Shown here one piece after another: positions 26,659 through 34,605 of a stretch of 64,000 nucleotides of DNA. The DNA is taken from contig JBGTSJ010000001.1 in the NCBI GenBank assembly GCA_041940305.1, forward strand, positions 372,001-436,000. Reading direction: 5' to 3'. Made by a program: the position numbers and the translations under genes. A model generated the notes under the pieces. It ran no database searches. It saw only the letters and a list, made by a program, of their open reading frames with translations, and was not told the origin of the DNA. Source of the stretch: JBGTSJ01 sp041940305. Its GTDB lineage: Bacteria > Planctomycetota > Planctomycetia > Planctomycetales > Planctomycetaceae. The stretch's first letter is position 1. Each line of letters starts with the position of its first letter.

Positions 26659-28604
26659 TGCGACACCTCCGCCAGCGGTGTCGAAATCCGCGGCCCCGCC
26701 GATCGCAGGTCCCCATCGCGCTGCGTGATCCCGCATTGATCGAAGTACTCAAAGATCGGCACCGCGTGCTTTCGCGTCATTCCCCAGTACTCGCGCACTT
26801 CGCTCACCTTCGCGGTTCGATGCTTCTGAAAGTACTCCGACAGCCTCTGCCGTAACGACTCCACCGCGTCTCGGGTGATCGTGAGCTGCGGAGTCAACCG
26901 GATCAGCGTACCCTCATCGACGGCCACCTGCACGATCGCTTCGAGATCCGTCAGCGTGAAGCCGTGCTGCTCCGAAAACTCCCGCAAAGTCGGCGGCGTC
27001 GCGGCCGCCTGGGTGACGTCGGCCAGCAGTTGATCGAGCATCTGCCGCTGCTTGTGCGACAGCTCGGCTCCGCCCGGCAGCCCGATCTTGTCGCCCCGGC
27101 GCACAAGTTCCCGGTTCGCCGCCAGCCGTTCGACGGCCGCCTCCAGCACTTCCGGACTCGCCCCCTTGCTGATCGACGCCAGCACCGCAGAGAGCAGCAC
27201 CTGGGCGGCCGGCTTCCGCCGCTCGAGTTCCGCCTTGCAGGCCCGAATGACCTGCTGCTGAACCTTCCGGAATCGCTCGGCCGTCACGTAGATCGCCGGC
27301 GTGCCGGGCGCTGCGACGATCCGTTCTTGCTGCACAAGCTTACGCGCCACCGTCCGGCACGTCGCCGGTTCCAGGCCGAGGGCCGACTCGCTCGCTTCGT
27401 CGAACTTCGCTTCGCGCTTGAGATCGACGTACGCGAGCAGCCGCTCGGCGGGATCGGCGCTGTTCAGCAGCGGTGCGGCTGCCAGGCAGCGATTCAACCG
27501 ATCCGCCGGCGTCAGTGCGGGGCTGATGATGACGCCGCCCCCCAGTGTCGTCGCCGGAGACAGCTGCCGGATCACAAACGGCTGGCCGTACTCGGCCACC
27601 ACCGCCGCCTTGCAGCGGAGCACGGCGAAGGCGGATTCTCCGGCCCCGATCTCGCGCTGATCCATCAGCACCTGGGCCGTCACCTGCCCCGACCCCGAAT
27701 GCAGCCGGACGAACTGGCGGTGCCGCAGTTTCGCGACCGCATCGGCGACGAGACGGACCTGAGCCAGGTGCCGCGTTGCCGGGGTGAACGCGTCGGGCGT
27801 GGCCAGCTCATCACCGCGGCGAACATCCGCCACCTTCACCCCCGCCAGATTGATCGCGGCCCGCTCGCCGGCGACGACCCGTTCCACGTCGGCGCCCTGC
27901 GACTGCAGCCGCCGGATCCGCACCGGCGTCCCGGCCGGCAGCAGCTGCAGCTTGTCCCCCACCTGCACCGCACCGCGCCAGACCGTTCCGGTGACCACCG
28001 TACCCTGCCCCGCCATCGAGAATGCCCGGTCGATCGGCAGGCGAAACCGCGGATCCTCCGCGGCCCGATCGGGCGACTGCAGCGCCGCGCCGATCAACTC
28101 GGACTGCAATTCGGCGACCCCCTCTCCTCTCTGTGCGGCGACCCGCAGCCGTGGCGCATCGGCCAGCATCGTCGGCGCGACGAGTTCATCGACCTCCAGA
28201 TCGACAAGCTCGAGTTGCTCTTCGTCCACGAGGTCGCACTTGGTGATCGCGATCACGCCCCGGCGGACCCCCAGCATCTCCAGCAGGGCCAGGTGCTCCC
28301 GCGTCTGCGGCATCACGGAGTCGTCGGCCGCGATCACCAGCAACGCGGCATCGACCCCCGACGCCCCCGCCACCATGTTGTGAATGAACCGCTCATGCCC
28401 CGGCACATCGACCAGCGCAAACCGCCGTCCGTCCGCATCGAAATGCGAGAACCCCAGTTCGATCGTGATTCCCCGCCGCTTCTCCTCCGGCAAACGGTCC
28501 ACCCGCCCCCCGGTCAGCGCCTGCACCAGCGTCGACTTCCCATGATCGATATGCCCCGCCAGGCAGATCACGTACTGCGATCGGGAAGAGTTCGTCGCGG
28601 ACAT
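26655..28604 (-). CDS. selB: Selenocysteine-specific elongation factor
   Basis: SelB brings Sec-tRNA(Sec) to UGA codons by binding both the tRNA and the SECIS hairpin. The 649-residue protein has GTPase motifs: GHIDHGKSTL (G1), RGITIELGF (G2), DVPGHERFI (G3) and TKCDL (G4). EF-Tu-like domains II and III follow. The C-terminal third holds winged-helix repeats for SECIS binding, ending VSEVREYWGMTRKHAVPIFEYFDQCGITQRDGD, a well-conserved SelB end. It starts at ATG 28604, divergent from selD across 251 bp. Confidence 0.95.
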   Translation of the reverse strand: MSATNSSRSQYVICLAGHIDHGKSTLVQALTGGRVDRLPEEKRRGITIELGFSHFDADGRRFALVDVPGHERFIHNMVAGASGVDAALLVIAADDSVMPQTREHLALLEMLGVRRGVIAITKCDLVDEEQLELVDLEVDELVAPTMLADAPRLRVAAQRGEGVAELQSELIGAALQSPDRAAEDPRFRLPIDRAFSMAGQGTVVTGTVWRGAVQVGDKLQLLPAGTPVRIRRLQSQGADVERVVAGERAAINLAGVKVADVRRGDELATPDAFTPATRHLAQVRLVADAVAKLRHRQFVRLHSGSGQVTAQVLMDQREIGAGESAFAVLRCKAAVVAEYGQPFVIRQLSPATTLGGGVIISPALTPADRLNRCLAAAPLLNSADPAERLLAYVDLKREAKFDEASESALGLEPATCRTVARKLVQQERIVAAPGTPAIYVTAERFRKVQQQVIRACKAELERRKPAAQVLLSAVLASISKGASPEVLEAAVERLAANRELVRRGDKIGLPGGAELSHKQRQMLDQLLADVTQAAATPPTLREFSEQHGFTLTDLEAIVQVAVDEGTLIRLTPQLTITRDAVESLRQRLSEYFQKHRTAKVSEVREYWGMTRKHAVPIFEYFDQCGITQRDGDLRSAGPRISTPLAEVSQ

Positions 28605-28719
28605 TCGGCTACAGGACGCGGTGTCCGGCTGCAGCCGGAATCAATGGGAAGATCGTGAAAACGGGTAGGGCTGAGATATGATAACCGCTTGCGGGAACAG
28701 GGGCGAACGGCCAAAGTAG

Positions 28720-28815
28720 GCGACTCGCTCCGCGAGTCGCTGGTGAAATCGCCCATTTTCTCGCGCGAACTCTCCGTGAGATCACGTCGACACGCTCCAC
28801 TCGCGGAGCGAGTGG
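28720..28815. repeat. Inverted pair of TCC-loop palindromes (REPIN-like) between selB and selD
   Basis: GCGACTCGC-TCC-GCGAGTCGC (28720-28740) is a nine-pair hairpin. CCACTCGC-GGA-GCGAGTGG (28797-28815) is its counterpart in the opposite orientation. Two REP-like palindromes facing each other across about 56 bp is the layout of REPIN elements. It occupies the divergent promoter region of selB and selD, so it could also affect their expression. Confidence 0.6.
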
Positions 28816-28855
28816 ACTACAGAGTTTCGACATCGCTGCATTCCGGGACGAACCG

Positions 28856-29908
28856 ATGACCAATCCTGTTCGACTCACCCAACTCGCCAAGCGGGCCGGA
28901 TGCGCCGCCAAGCAGCCCCCGGGATACCTGCTGTCGCTGCTCGGCAGCCTGCCCGCCATCACCGATCCCAGCGTCCTCATCGGCAGCGCCACCGCCGATG
29001 ACGCGGCTGTCTACAAGCTGTCGGACGATCTCGCCCTCGTTCTCACGACCGACTTCTTCACGCCGATCGTCGATCGCCCGTACGACTTTGGCGCCGTCGC
29101 CGCCGCGAACGCCATGAGCGACGTGTATGCGATGGGGGCCAAACCCATCACCGCCCTCAGCATCGTGGGCTTCCCCGACGCACTGCTTCCCCCCGAAGTG
29201 CTGGGGGAGATCCTCCGCGGCGCCGCCGAGAAAGCGAACGAAGGCGATATCGCCATCGTCGGCGGACATACGATCAAATCTGAGGAACCGATCTTCGGCC
29301 TGGCCGTGGTCGGCACGGTGCATCCGGAGCGGGTGCTCTCCAACGACGGCGCTCAACCCGGCGATGTCCTGATCCTCACCAAACCGCTCGGACTGGGCAT
29401 CATCACCACCGCCGCCAAGAACGGCGAGGACAGGCTCGGCGCCATCGACGAGGCGATCCGAGTGATGACCACGCTCAACCGGACGGCCAGCGAAGTGATC
29501 GCCGAGCGGGGCGCCCATGCTCTCACGGACGTCACCGGCTTCGGACTGCTCGGCCACCTCCGCAACGTCGTCGCCGCGAGCAAGGTGGGCGCCCGGATCT
29601 TCATGGACCAGGTCCCCGTCCTCCCCGCCGCACGCGAGTACGTGCACGCCGGCATCTCACCCGGCGGCACCCACGCCAACCGCCGGTTCCTGGCCGACTG
29701 GGTTAGCTATGCCGACGACATCACCAACGAAGAACAATTGATGCTCTGCGACGCCCAGACGTCGGGCGGCCTCCTGGCGGCAGTGGCTCCCGATCAGATC
29801 GATGACATGCTCGCGGAACTGAAGGTGCGTGGCGTTGAGGTCGCATCCGTTGGCGTCATTGAGGCGACTTCCCAGGCACGAATCACAGTTTGCCGCGATC
29901 GTCGGTGA
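28856..29908 (+). CDS. selD: Selenide, water dikinase (selenophosphate synthase)
   Basis: SelD makes selenophosphate from selenide and ATP, the selenium donor for SelA. The 350-residue protein has the N-terminal catalytic loop RAGCAAKQPPG with Cys16 and Lys19, so a Cys, not Sec, enzyme. The usual second Cys two residues on is Ala, which is common. VLTTDFFTPIVDRPYDFGAVAAANAMSD contains the ATP- and metal-binding Asp residues. ALTDVTGFGLLGHLRN and DAQTSGGLLA are PurM-like family signatures. It is read away from selB and towards the fwd genes. Confidence 0.95.
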   Translation: MTNPVRLTQLAKRAGCAAKQPPGYLLSLLGSLPAITDPSVLIGSATADDAAVYKLSDDLALVLTTDFFTPIVDRPYDFGAVAAANAMSDVYAMGAKPITALSIVGFPDALLPPEVLGEILRGAAEKANEGDIAIVGGHTIKSEEPIFGLAVVGTVHPERVLSNDGAQPGDVLILTKPLGLGIITTAAKNGEDRLGAIDEAIRVMTTLNRTASEVIAERGAHALTDVTGFGLLGHLRNVVAASKVGARIFMDQVPVLPAAREYVHAGISPGGTHANRRFLADWVSYADDITNEEQLMLCDAQTSGGLLAAVAPDQIDDMLAELKVRGVEVASVGVIEATSQARITVCRDRR

Positions 29909-29986
29909 CATGCTGCAGATACGGCCCGACGAAATAGAGGTAGTTGTGGTCAGCGGATACTACGGCGGACAAGGAATCATCTACCG

Positions 29987-30325
29987 ATGGGGTACGACAT
30001 TCACATCACTCGGGCAGACCATTGGACCGATAGCGAATCTCAACCGATCGGACGCGAAGAGTGGATTTCCTTTCTCACTGCGGACGCTGAGATGCGGCTG
30101 GACAATTTTGCCGAAGCCGAGACGAGTGGTGGGGAGATCATTCGATACGAAAACGAGGGCCTGGCGGTGTGGACATCATACAGCGGAGACGGCACGGCCT
30201 GGTTCGACTACCGACACGGAGAAATCATCGTCAAAAACCCAGACGAGGAGATCCTTGGGAAAATGCGTCAAATTGCGACGGCATTCGGGGCGAGAGTGAT
30301 GGGAGACGAAGGCGAACTCTATTGA
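29987..30325 (+). CDS. Hypothetical protein beginning MGYDIHITRA
   Basis: The 112-residue protein has no signal peptide. The opening MGYDIHITRADHW and the tail DEEILGKMRQIATAFGARVMGDEGELY recall a family of small uncharacterised bacterial proteins, sometimes encoded near immunity-like genes. It lies 78 bp after selD and 99 bp before fwdD. The longer overlapping frame 29829-30299 is a shadow. No link to selenium or C1 metabolism is visible in the sequence. Confidence 0.65.
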   Translation: MGYDIHITRADHWTDSESQPIGREEWISFLTADAEMRLDNFAEAETSGGEIIRYENEGLAVWTSYSGDGTAWFDYRHGEIIVKNPDEEILGKMRQIATAFGARVMGDEGELY

Positions 30326-30424
30326 CTTGCCCACAGATCGCCGCGTCTGAACGGGTTGCCCGTCTGCCCGATTCCCCCTAAGATCGACACTCACGCCGCG
30401 ACACGCCCCCCCTACAACTAACTG

Positions 30425-30760
30425 ATGTCCTCCAAACGATTTATCCTCAACTCGTCCCGCTCGTCGAAGCAGGGGACGCTCATCAACGTCGGGAAAGATT
30501 CAGAAGAGTATCAAGCTCTGACCAACTCGATGACGATGGCGGCCGAGGATATGAAGGAGGTGGGCATCACCGCGGGACAGATGGTGCTCATCCGGACGCA
30601 GTTCGGGGAGGCGGCATTTAAATGTGAAGCCGGGAAAATCCCCCTCGGCATGATTTTCGTCCCTTACGGGCCGCCGACGTGTAAGCTGATGGGAGGAGAC
30701 ACGGACGGCACGGGCATGCCTACCTCCAAGGGGTGGGAAGTCGAAGTTGTGCCGCTCTGA
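30425..30760 (+). CDS. fwdD: Formylmethanofuran dehydrogenase subunit D-like (molybdopterin dinucleotide-binding)
   Basis: The 111-residue protein matches the small FwdD/FmdD subunit. Visible are a beta-barrel pattern with MAAEDMKEVGITAGQMVLI and RTQFGEAAF, then PLGMIFVPYGPPTC and GTGMPTSKGWEVEVVP. In archaea FwdD equals the C-terminal cofactor-binding domain of formate dehydrogenase and completes the bis-pterin Mo/W site with FwdB. Its presence implies that FwdB carries a pterin cofactor. Methylotroph Fhc clusters generally lack it. It is the first gene of the fwd set on this strand. Confidence 0.85.
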   Translation: MSSKRFILNSSRSSKQGTLINVGKDSEEYQALTNSMTMAAEDMKEVGITAGQMVLIRTQFGEAAFKCEAGKIPLGMIFVPYGPPTCKLMGGDTDGTGMPTSKGWEVEVVPL

Positions 30761-30809
30761 CAACGGAATTCCTGATCCTGCAGCCTGCTGACGCAGGAGT
30801 GACTGAACG

Positions 30810-30971
30810 ATGGCGCACGAACAATCCGACAAACTCGCCGGCGCGGTCGGCCCGCATTTCTCGACGGAACATGATTCCGCTGAGGATGTCGCCGCCTGGA
30901 CCGAGATCGAAGAGGGGCGGTTCATGCCCCGCCGCATCAGAGGGAGCTGCCAGGGTCGCGCCCTTGGCTGA
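30810..30971 (+). CDS. Short ORF between fwdD and fwdB
   Basis: The 53-residue frame starts at ATG 30810 with GCAGGAG about ten bases upstream and reads MAHEQSDKLAGAVGPHFSTE. It ends EGRFMPRRIRGSCQGRALG, a basic tail. I have the impression that similar P-R-R-I-R-G-S tails occur in small planctomycete proteins, but this could not be checked. The Shine-Dalgarno and location favour a real gene. No domain is recognisable. Confidence 0.5.
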   Translation: MAHEQSDKLAGAVGPHFSTEHDSAEDVAAWTEIEEGRFMPRRIRGSCQGRALG

Positions 30972-31053
30972 ACCTTCACCATCCCGTCGTCCGGTCCGGA
31001 TGACGCCCGCTGCGAAGATCAACCTTGAAGTTTCACCGTGATATCCCGCGATT

Positions 31054-31215
31054 GGAGGGGAACCACGGAATACACGGAAACAACGGAAAAGGGTTAAAAG
31101 GCACGAATAGATTCTTCATGAGTTGATGCGTGCTCCGACGTCTCGCCATGAAGAATTGAACCGCAGTCGTTCAATTTAGTCTTTCCGTTTCTTCCGCGTA
31201 TTCCGTGGTTCCTAA
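31054..31215. repeat. Long inverted-repeat unit upstream of fwdB (accacggaatacacggaa family)
   Basis: The left arm (31054-31090, with ggaaccacggaatacacgga) and the right arm (31181-31215, with tccgcgtattccgtggttcc) are inverted copies matching at roughly 30 of 33 positions. Inside, ATTCTTCATG (31111-31120) pairs perfectly with CATGAAGAAT (31147-31156). The whole 162 bp can therefore fold into one long imperfect hairpin. It ends 21 bp before the fwdB start codon, so it could influence fwdB transcription or translation. Related arms occur at 25179-25204 and 41681-41897. Confidence 0.75.
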
Positions 31216-31236
31216 ATCGCCCTCAGGAACAGATCC

Positions 31237-32586
31237 ATGAGCCTGCAAGTCATCGAGAACGCCACCTGCACCTTTTGCGGCTGCGTCTGCGACGACATCA
31301 ACCTGCACCACGATGAGACCCGCATTCACAAGGCGGATCGCGCGTGCGTGCTCGGCACGGCCTGGTTCCTGAATCACACGGCCGAGAAGAAGTACCCGGT
31401 CGCGCTGGTGGACGGCCGCGAGGCCACGCTCGATGAAGCGATCGAAGCGGCGGCCGTCATCCTGCACTCGGCCGACATGCCGCTGGTCTACGGCATGAGC
31501 AACACCACCTGCGAGGCCCAGAAGGAATGCGTCGCGCTGGCGGACCAGCTGGGAGGGCTGCTCGACAGCCACACCTCGCTTTGACACGGCCCCACCGAAA
31601 TTGCCGCCCAGTTGGGTGGTAAGGTCACTTGCACGCTCGGCGAAGTGAAGCAGCGCGCCGACTTCATCGTGTATTGGGGGGGGAACCCGGCCGAGTGCCA
31701 CCCGCGCCACTTCACGAAGTACACCATCATGCGCAAAAGCCGATTCCTCCCGCGCGGGCGGAAGGACCGGACGATGGTGCTCGTCGACATCCGCGAGACC
31801 AAGAGCGCCAAGGCGGCCGACATCTTCCTGCAGGTCCGTCCCGGCAAGGACTTTGAGCTGATCACGCTGCTGCGGGCAATGATCAAGGATCAGCCCGTCC
31901 GCGATGAGCAGATCGAGGAGACCGGTCTCACGCGGGAGACGGTTGAAGATCTCATCCGGCGGATGAAGTCGGCGAAGTTCGGCTGCATGTTCTTCGGCAT
32001 GGGCCTCTCGATGACCCGCGGCAAGCACATGAACAGCGCCGCACTGCTGATGCTCGCCGCCGAGATGAACGCCTTCACCAAGTTCGTCGCCATGCCGATG
32101 CGCGGGCACGGCAACGTGACCGGCGCCGACGTCATCATGCGCTGGCAGACGGGCTACCCCTTCGGCATCTCGTTCAACCGCGGCTATCCACGCTACAACC
32201 CGGGCGAGTTCTCCACCGTGGATGTGCTGGTCCGCGGCGACTGCGACGCCGCCTTCATCATTGGGGCCGACCCCGGCGCCACGATGCCGCAGCCGGCGAT
32301 CGACCACCTCGCCCGCATCCCGACGATCGTCCTCGACCCGCACGTGACGCACACCAGCCGCCTGGCAAAGGTGCACATCACCACCGCGCCGCAGGGAATC
32401 GCCGCTCCCGGGACGGCGTACCGCATGGACGAACTTCCCATGCCGCTGAAGCCGGCTCTCAAGTCGCCCTATCCCAGCGACGAAGAGGTCGTCCGGCGAA
32501 TCAACGAGGCCATCGCACGAAAGCCCTTCTGGCTCCCCGACGGAAAACAGTCGCCGCAGATGTGGACCACGCAGGTCAATCAGTAA
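31237..32586 (+). CDS. fwdB: Formylmethanofuran dehydrogenase subunit B, selenocysteine-containing (Sec116)
   Basis: FwdB is the Mo/W catalytic subunit that interconverts formate (from formyl-methanofuran) and CO2. The frame has one TGA at 31582-31584 (codon 116) and continues in the same frame to TAA at 32584-32586, total 449 residues. Around the TGA the reading is SHTSL-U-HGPTEIAAQLGG; homologues have Cys or Sec before HGP as the metal ligand. Cys11, Cys14, Cys18 (CTFCGCVC) and Cys37 suit a [4Fe-4S] cluster. Further matches are TCTLGEVKQRADFIVYWGGNP and HPRHFTKYT. All four sel genes are adjacent. A simple nonsense mutation is unlikely because both halves are well conserved. Confidence 0.93.
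31603..31620 (+). promoter_or_regulatory. Candidate bacterial SECIS hairpin for fwdB Sec116
   Basis: GCCGCCC (31603-31609), loop AGUU (31610-31613) and GGGUGGU (31614-31620) form seven pairs, two of them G-U. The loop begins 25 nt after the UGA, and it has a G and U as bacterial SelB-binding loops commonly do. The hairpin lies inside coding sequence for AAQLGG, as expected for bacterial SECIS elements. Folding is by eye; an alternative pairing of CCCACC (31591-31596) with GGGTGG is possible. Confidence 0.7.
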
Positions 32587-32591
32587 AGTAT

Positions 32592-32718
32592 CTCGACGCA
32601 GAGGCACAAAGTCGCAAAGACGCGCAGAGAACCTCGTCGAGATGCGCTTGTGCGTTGGCGCAGGGCCCGCCTGCTCTTATCGTCTTTGCGCGTCTTGGTG
32701 TCTTGGCGGCTTTGCGTC
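32592..32718. repeat. Inverted-repeat unit between fwdB and fwdA (gacgcaaag family)
   Basis: Left arm 32592-32630 has ggcacaaagtcgcaaagacg; right arm 32681-32718 has cgtctttgcgcgtcttggtg. The right arm reversed matches the left arm closely (gacgc-aaag repeats at about 6-9 base spacing). The unit fills most of the fwdB-fwdA gap. Related units are at 34396-34566 and 49126-49303. Confidence 0.7.
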
Positions 32719-32750
32719 AATCGCCTCATTGCTAACGCACTCCTTAGCTC

Positions 32751-34391
32751 ATGCTTCGAATCTCCGGCGGCAAAGTCTACGACCCGGCCAACGGCATTGA
32801 CGGCCAGGTACGCGACGTGTGCATTGGGGACGACGGCCGCATCGTCGAGTCCGTCGCAGATGGCCGCACGATTGACGCCACCGGGATGATCGTCTTTCCG
32901 GGGGGCGTGGACGTGCACACGCACGTGGCCGGCGGAGCGATCAACTTTGCTCGGGCAATGACGCCCGAGGACCATCGCCGCACGCAGGCCTTCATCCGCA
33001 CCAAATCCCGCCGCAGCGGACTCGGAGGCATGGCCCCGACGACGTTCGCCACCGGTTATCTCTATGCCGGCATGGGCTGGACGACGGTCAACGAGGCCGC
33101 CGTCCCGGTGCTCTCCGCCCGGCACACGCATGAGGAGCTGGCCGATATCCCGATCGTCGACAAGGCGTCGCTGACGCTGATGGCCAACAACGAGATCATG
33201 CTCGATCAGCTCGAGCAGGGAGAATTCGAGCGGGCGAAGCAGGTCGTGGCGTGGTACCTGTGGGCCGCGAAGTCCTACGGCATCAAGGCCGTCAATCCCG
33301 GAGGGGTCGCCGCGTGGAAATGGGGGCACGACGCCAAGCAGCTCGACTCCCCCATCGACGGCTACAACCGGCTCACCCCCGGCGGCATCGTCACCCAGCT
33401 CGCCCGCATCTGCGACGAACTCGGCCTGCCGCATCCCATGCACCTGCACTGCAACAATCTCGGCGCGCCCGGCAACATCGCCACCACGCTCGACACACTC
33501 GCGCGGCTCGAAGGTCACCGCGCCCACATCGCCCATTCTCAGTATCACGCCTACGGCGGCGACGACTGGGACACGATGTGCTCGAAGACCGCCGAACTGG
33601 CGGAGTACTTCAACACGCATCCCCACATCACGACCGACGCCGGCGCGGTCCTGTTCGGCGACACCGTCACCATCACGGCCGACGGCCCCTGGCAGCATCT
33701 GCTCTACAAGCTCACCGGCCGCAAGTGGGGCAACCTCGACGTCGAGAACGAGACCGGCTGCGGCATCGTCCCCTACACGTACCGCCCCAACAACATCGTC
33801 AACGCCGTGCAGTGGGCGGCCGGCCTGGAGCTGATGCTCCTGATACGCAACCCCTGGCAGGTGTTCCTGTCCACCGACCATCCCAACGGCGGCTGCTTCT
33901 GGCGCTATCCCGAGATCATCCAGCTGCTGATGTCGGCCGACTTCCGCCGCGAAGCGATGCGGAAGCTCCCGGACAAGATCAAAAGCCGCATCACGCTCCC
34001 CGAGGTCGACCGCGAGTACACCCTCTACGAGGTCGCCATCTCCATGTCGGCCGGGCCCGCGCGGGCGCTCGGCCTCACCCACAAGGGGAATCTCGGCGTC
34101 GGCTGCGACGCCGACGTCGTGATCTACGAAGAGCATCCCGACATCGTGCAGATGTTCGGCCACCCGCGGTACGTGATGAAGCGGGGTGAGATCGTCCTGG
34201 AAGACGGCGACATCCGCGAAGCGCCGCAGGGGCGCGAGTTCCTCGTCAAGCCGCCGCTGGAACCGGGTATCGACGACTTCATGCGTCCCCTGTTCGAAGA
34301 CTGCTACACGATGCAGTTCGACAACTACCCGGTCGAAATTGAGCGCATCGAACATCCGGAATGGCGCGACTGCGTGCCGGTGAACAGTTGA
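32751..34391 (+). CDS. fwdA: Formylmethanofuran dehydrogenase subunit A (amidohydrolase)
   Basis: FwdA/FhcA is a binuclear-zinc amidohydrolase that exchanges the formyl group between methanofuran and formate; a tunnel joins it to FwdB in the archaeal complex. The 546-residue protein shows VDVHTHVAGGAINFARAM (His56, His58), GIKAVNPGG with a candidate carboxylated Lys, MHLHCNNLG, RAHIAHSQYHAYGGDDW and FLSTDHPNGGCF with the catalytic Asp. It starts at ATG 32751, 164 bp after fwdB, with an inverted-repeat unit between them. The bacterial FhcA is the closest relative by function if the organism uses a methanofuran analogue. Confidence 0.95.
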   Translation: MLRISGGKVYDPANGIDGQVRDVCIGDDGRIVESVADGRTIDATGMIVFPGGVDVHTHVAGGAINFARAMTPEDHRRTQAFIRTKSRRSGLGGMAPTTFATGYLYAGMGWTTVNEAAVPVLSARHTHEELADIPIVDKASLTLMANNEIMLDQLEQGEFERAKQVVAWYLWAAKSYGIKAVNPGGVAAWKWGHDAKQLDSPIDGYNRLTPGGIVTQLARICDELGLPHPMHLHCNNLGAPGNIATTLDTLARLEGHRAHIAHSQYHAYGGDDWDTMCSKTAELAEYFNTHPHITTDAGAVLFGDTVTITADGPWQHLLYKLTGRKWGNLDVENETGCGIVPYTYRPNNIVNAVQWAAGLELMLLIRNPWQVFLSTDHPNGGCFWRYPEIIQLLMSADFRREAMRKLPDKIKSRITLPEVDREYTLYEVAISMSAGPARALGLTHKGNLGVGCDADVVIYEEHPDIVQMFGHPRYVMKRGEIVLEDGDIREAPQGREFLVKPPLEPGIDDFMRPLFEDCYTMQFDNYPVEIERIEHPEWRDCVPVNS

Positions 34392-34395
34392 GATC

Positions 34396-34566
34396 GACTC
34401 AAAGGCACAGAGGCGCGAAGACGCGCAAAGGGCTCGCCATGAAGATTACCTTAGTGCTGCTGATGGATTCGCGCTGACCTTAACCTCATTTGTCTTTCAG
34501 GTATTGGCAAGAGCGCCCTTATCAAGCAAGCCTCTGCGCGGCTTTGCGTCGCAGCGGCTTTGCGTC
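34396..34566. repeat. Inverted-repeat unit between fwdA and fwdC (gacgcaaag family)
   Basis: Left arm 34396-34432 has aggcgcgaagacgcgcaaag; right arm 34531-34566 has gcgcggctttgcgtc followed by a second ggctttgcgtc. Arms are inverted relative to each other. This is the third inverted-repeat unit in the fwd region and fills the fwdA-fwdC gap, ending 39 bp before the fwdC start. Confidence 0.7.
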
Positions 34567-34605
34567 AGTTTGTCGGACTGTTGAAGTAGAGTCAGCTACT
34601 CGCCC

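Noticed and set aside
26964..28658. 564-residue plus-strand ORF opposite selB
   Set aside because: Its composition (Arg, His, Gln, Pro-rich) is that of an antisense shadow; selB on the minus strand has all GTPase motifs.
28720..28815. CRISPR-like array between selB and selD
   Set aside because: Only two palindromes in opposite orientation with no regular spacer repeats; fits a REPIN-type pair, not CRISPR.
28856..29908. SelD itself as a selenoprotein
   Set aside because: The catalytic position reads GCAAK with a TGC Cys codon; no in-frame TGA is present.
30733..31041. 102-residue plus-strand ORF overlapping fwdD end and the small ORF
   Set aside because: Serine/arginine-rich out-of-frame text with no Shine-Dalgarno; the 53-residue frame at 30810 is better supported.
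31237..31584. fwdB as a pseudogene truncated by a stop codon
   Set aside because: The stop is exactly at the metal-ligand position, the downstream frame is intact, a hairpin follows, and the full Sec machinery is adjacent. A decayed gene would show more damage.
31612..32586. Separate CDS starting at TTG 31612 (second half of fwdB)
   Set aside because: It begins in the middle of a conserved FwdB block and only looks like a gene because TGA 31582 is taken as stop. The two halves are one selenoprotein.
32580..34355. 591-residue minus-strand ORF opposite fwdA
   Set aside because: It is a shadow: its frame mirrors the high-GC codon pattern of fwdA, whose product is clearly conserved.
31054..34566. 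Insertion sequence or MITE with transposase
   Set aside because: No transposase frame or clear target duplications were seen; the inverted units are 127-171 bp and carry no gene. They are listed as repeats.
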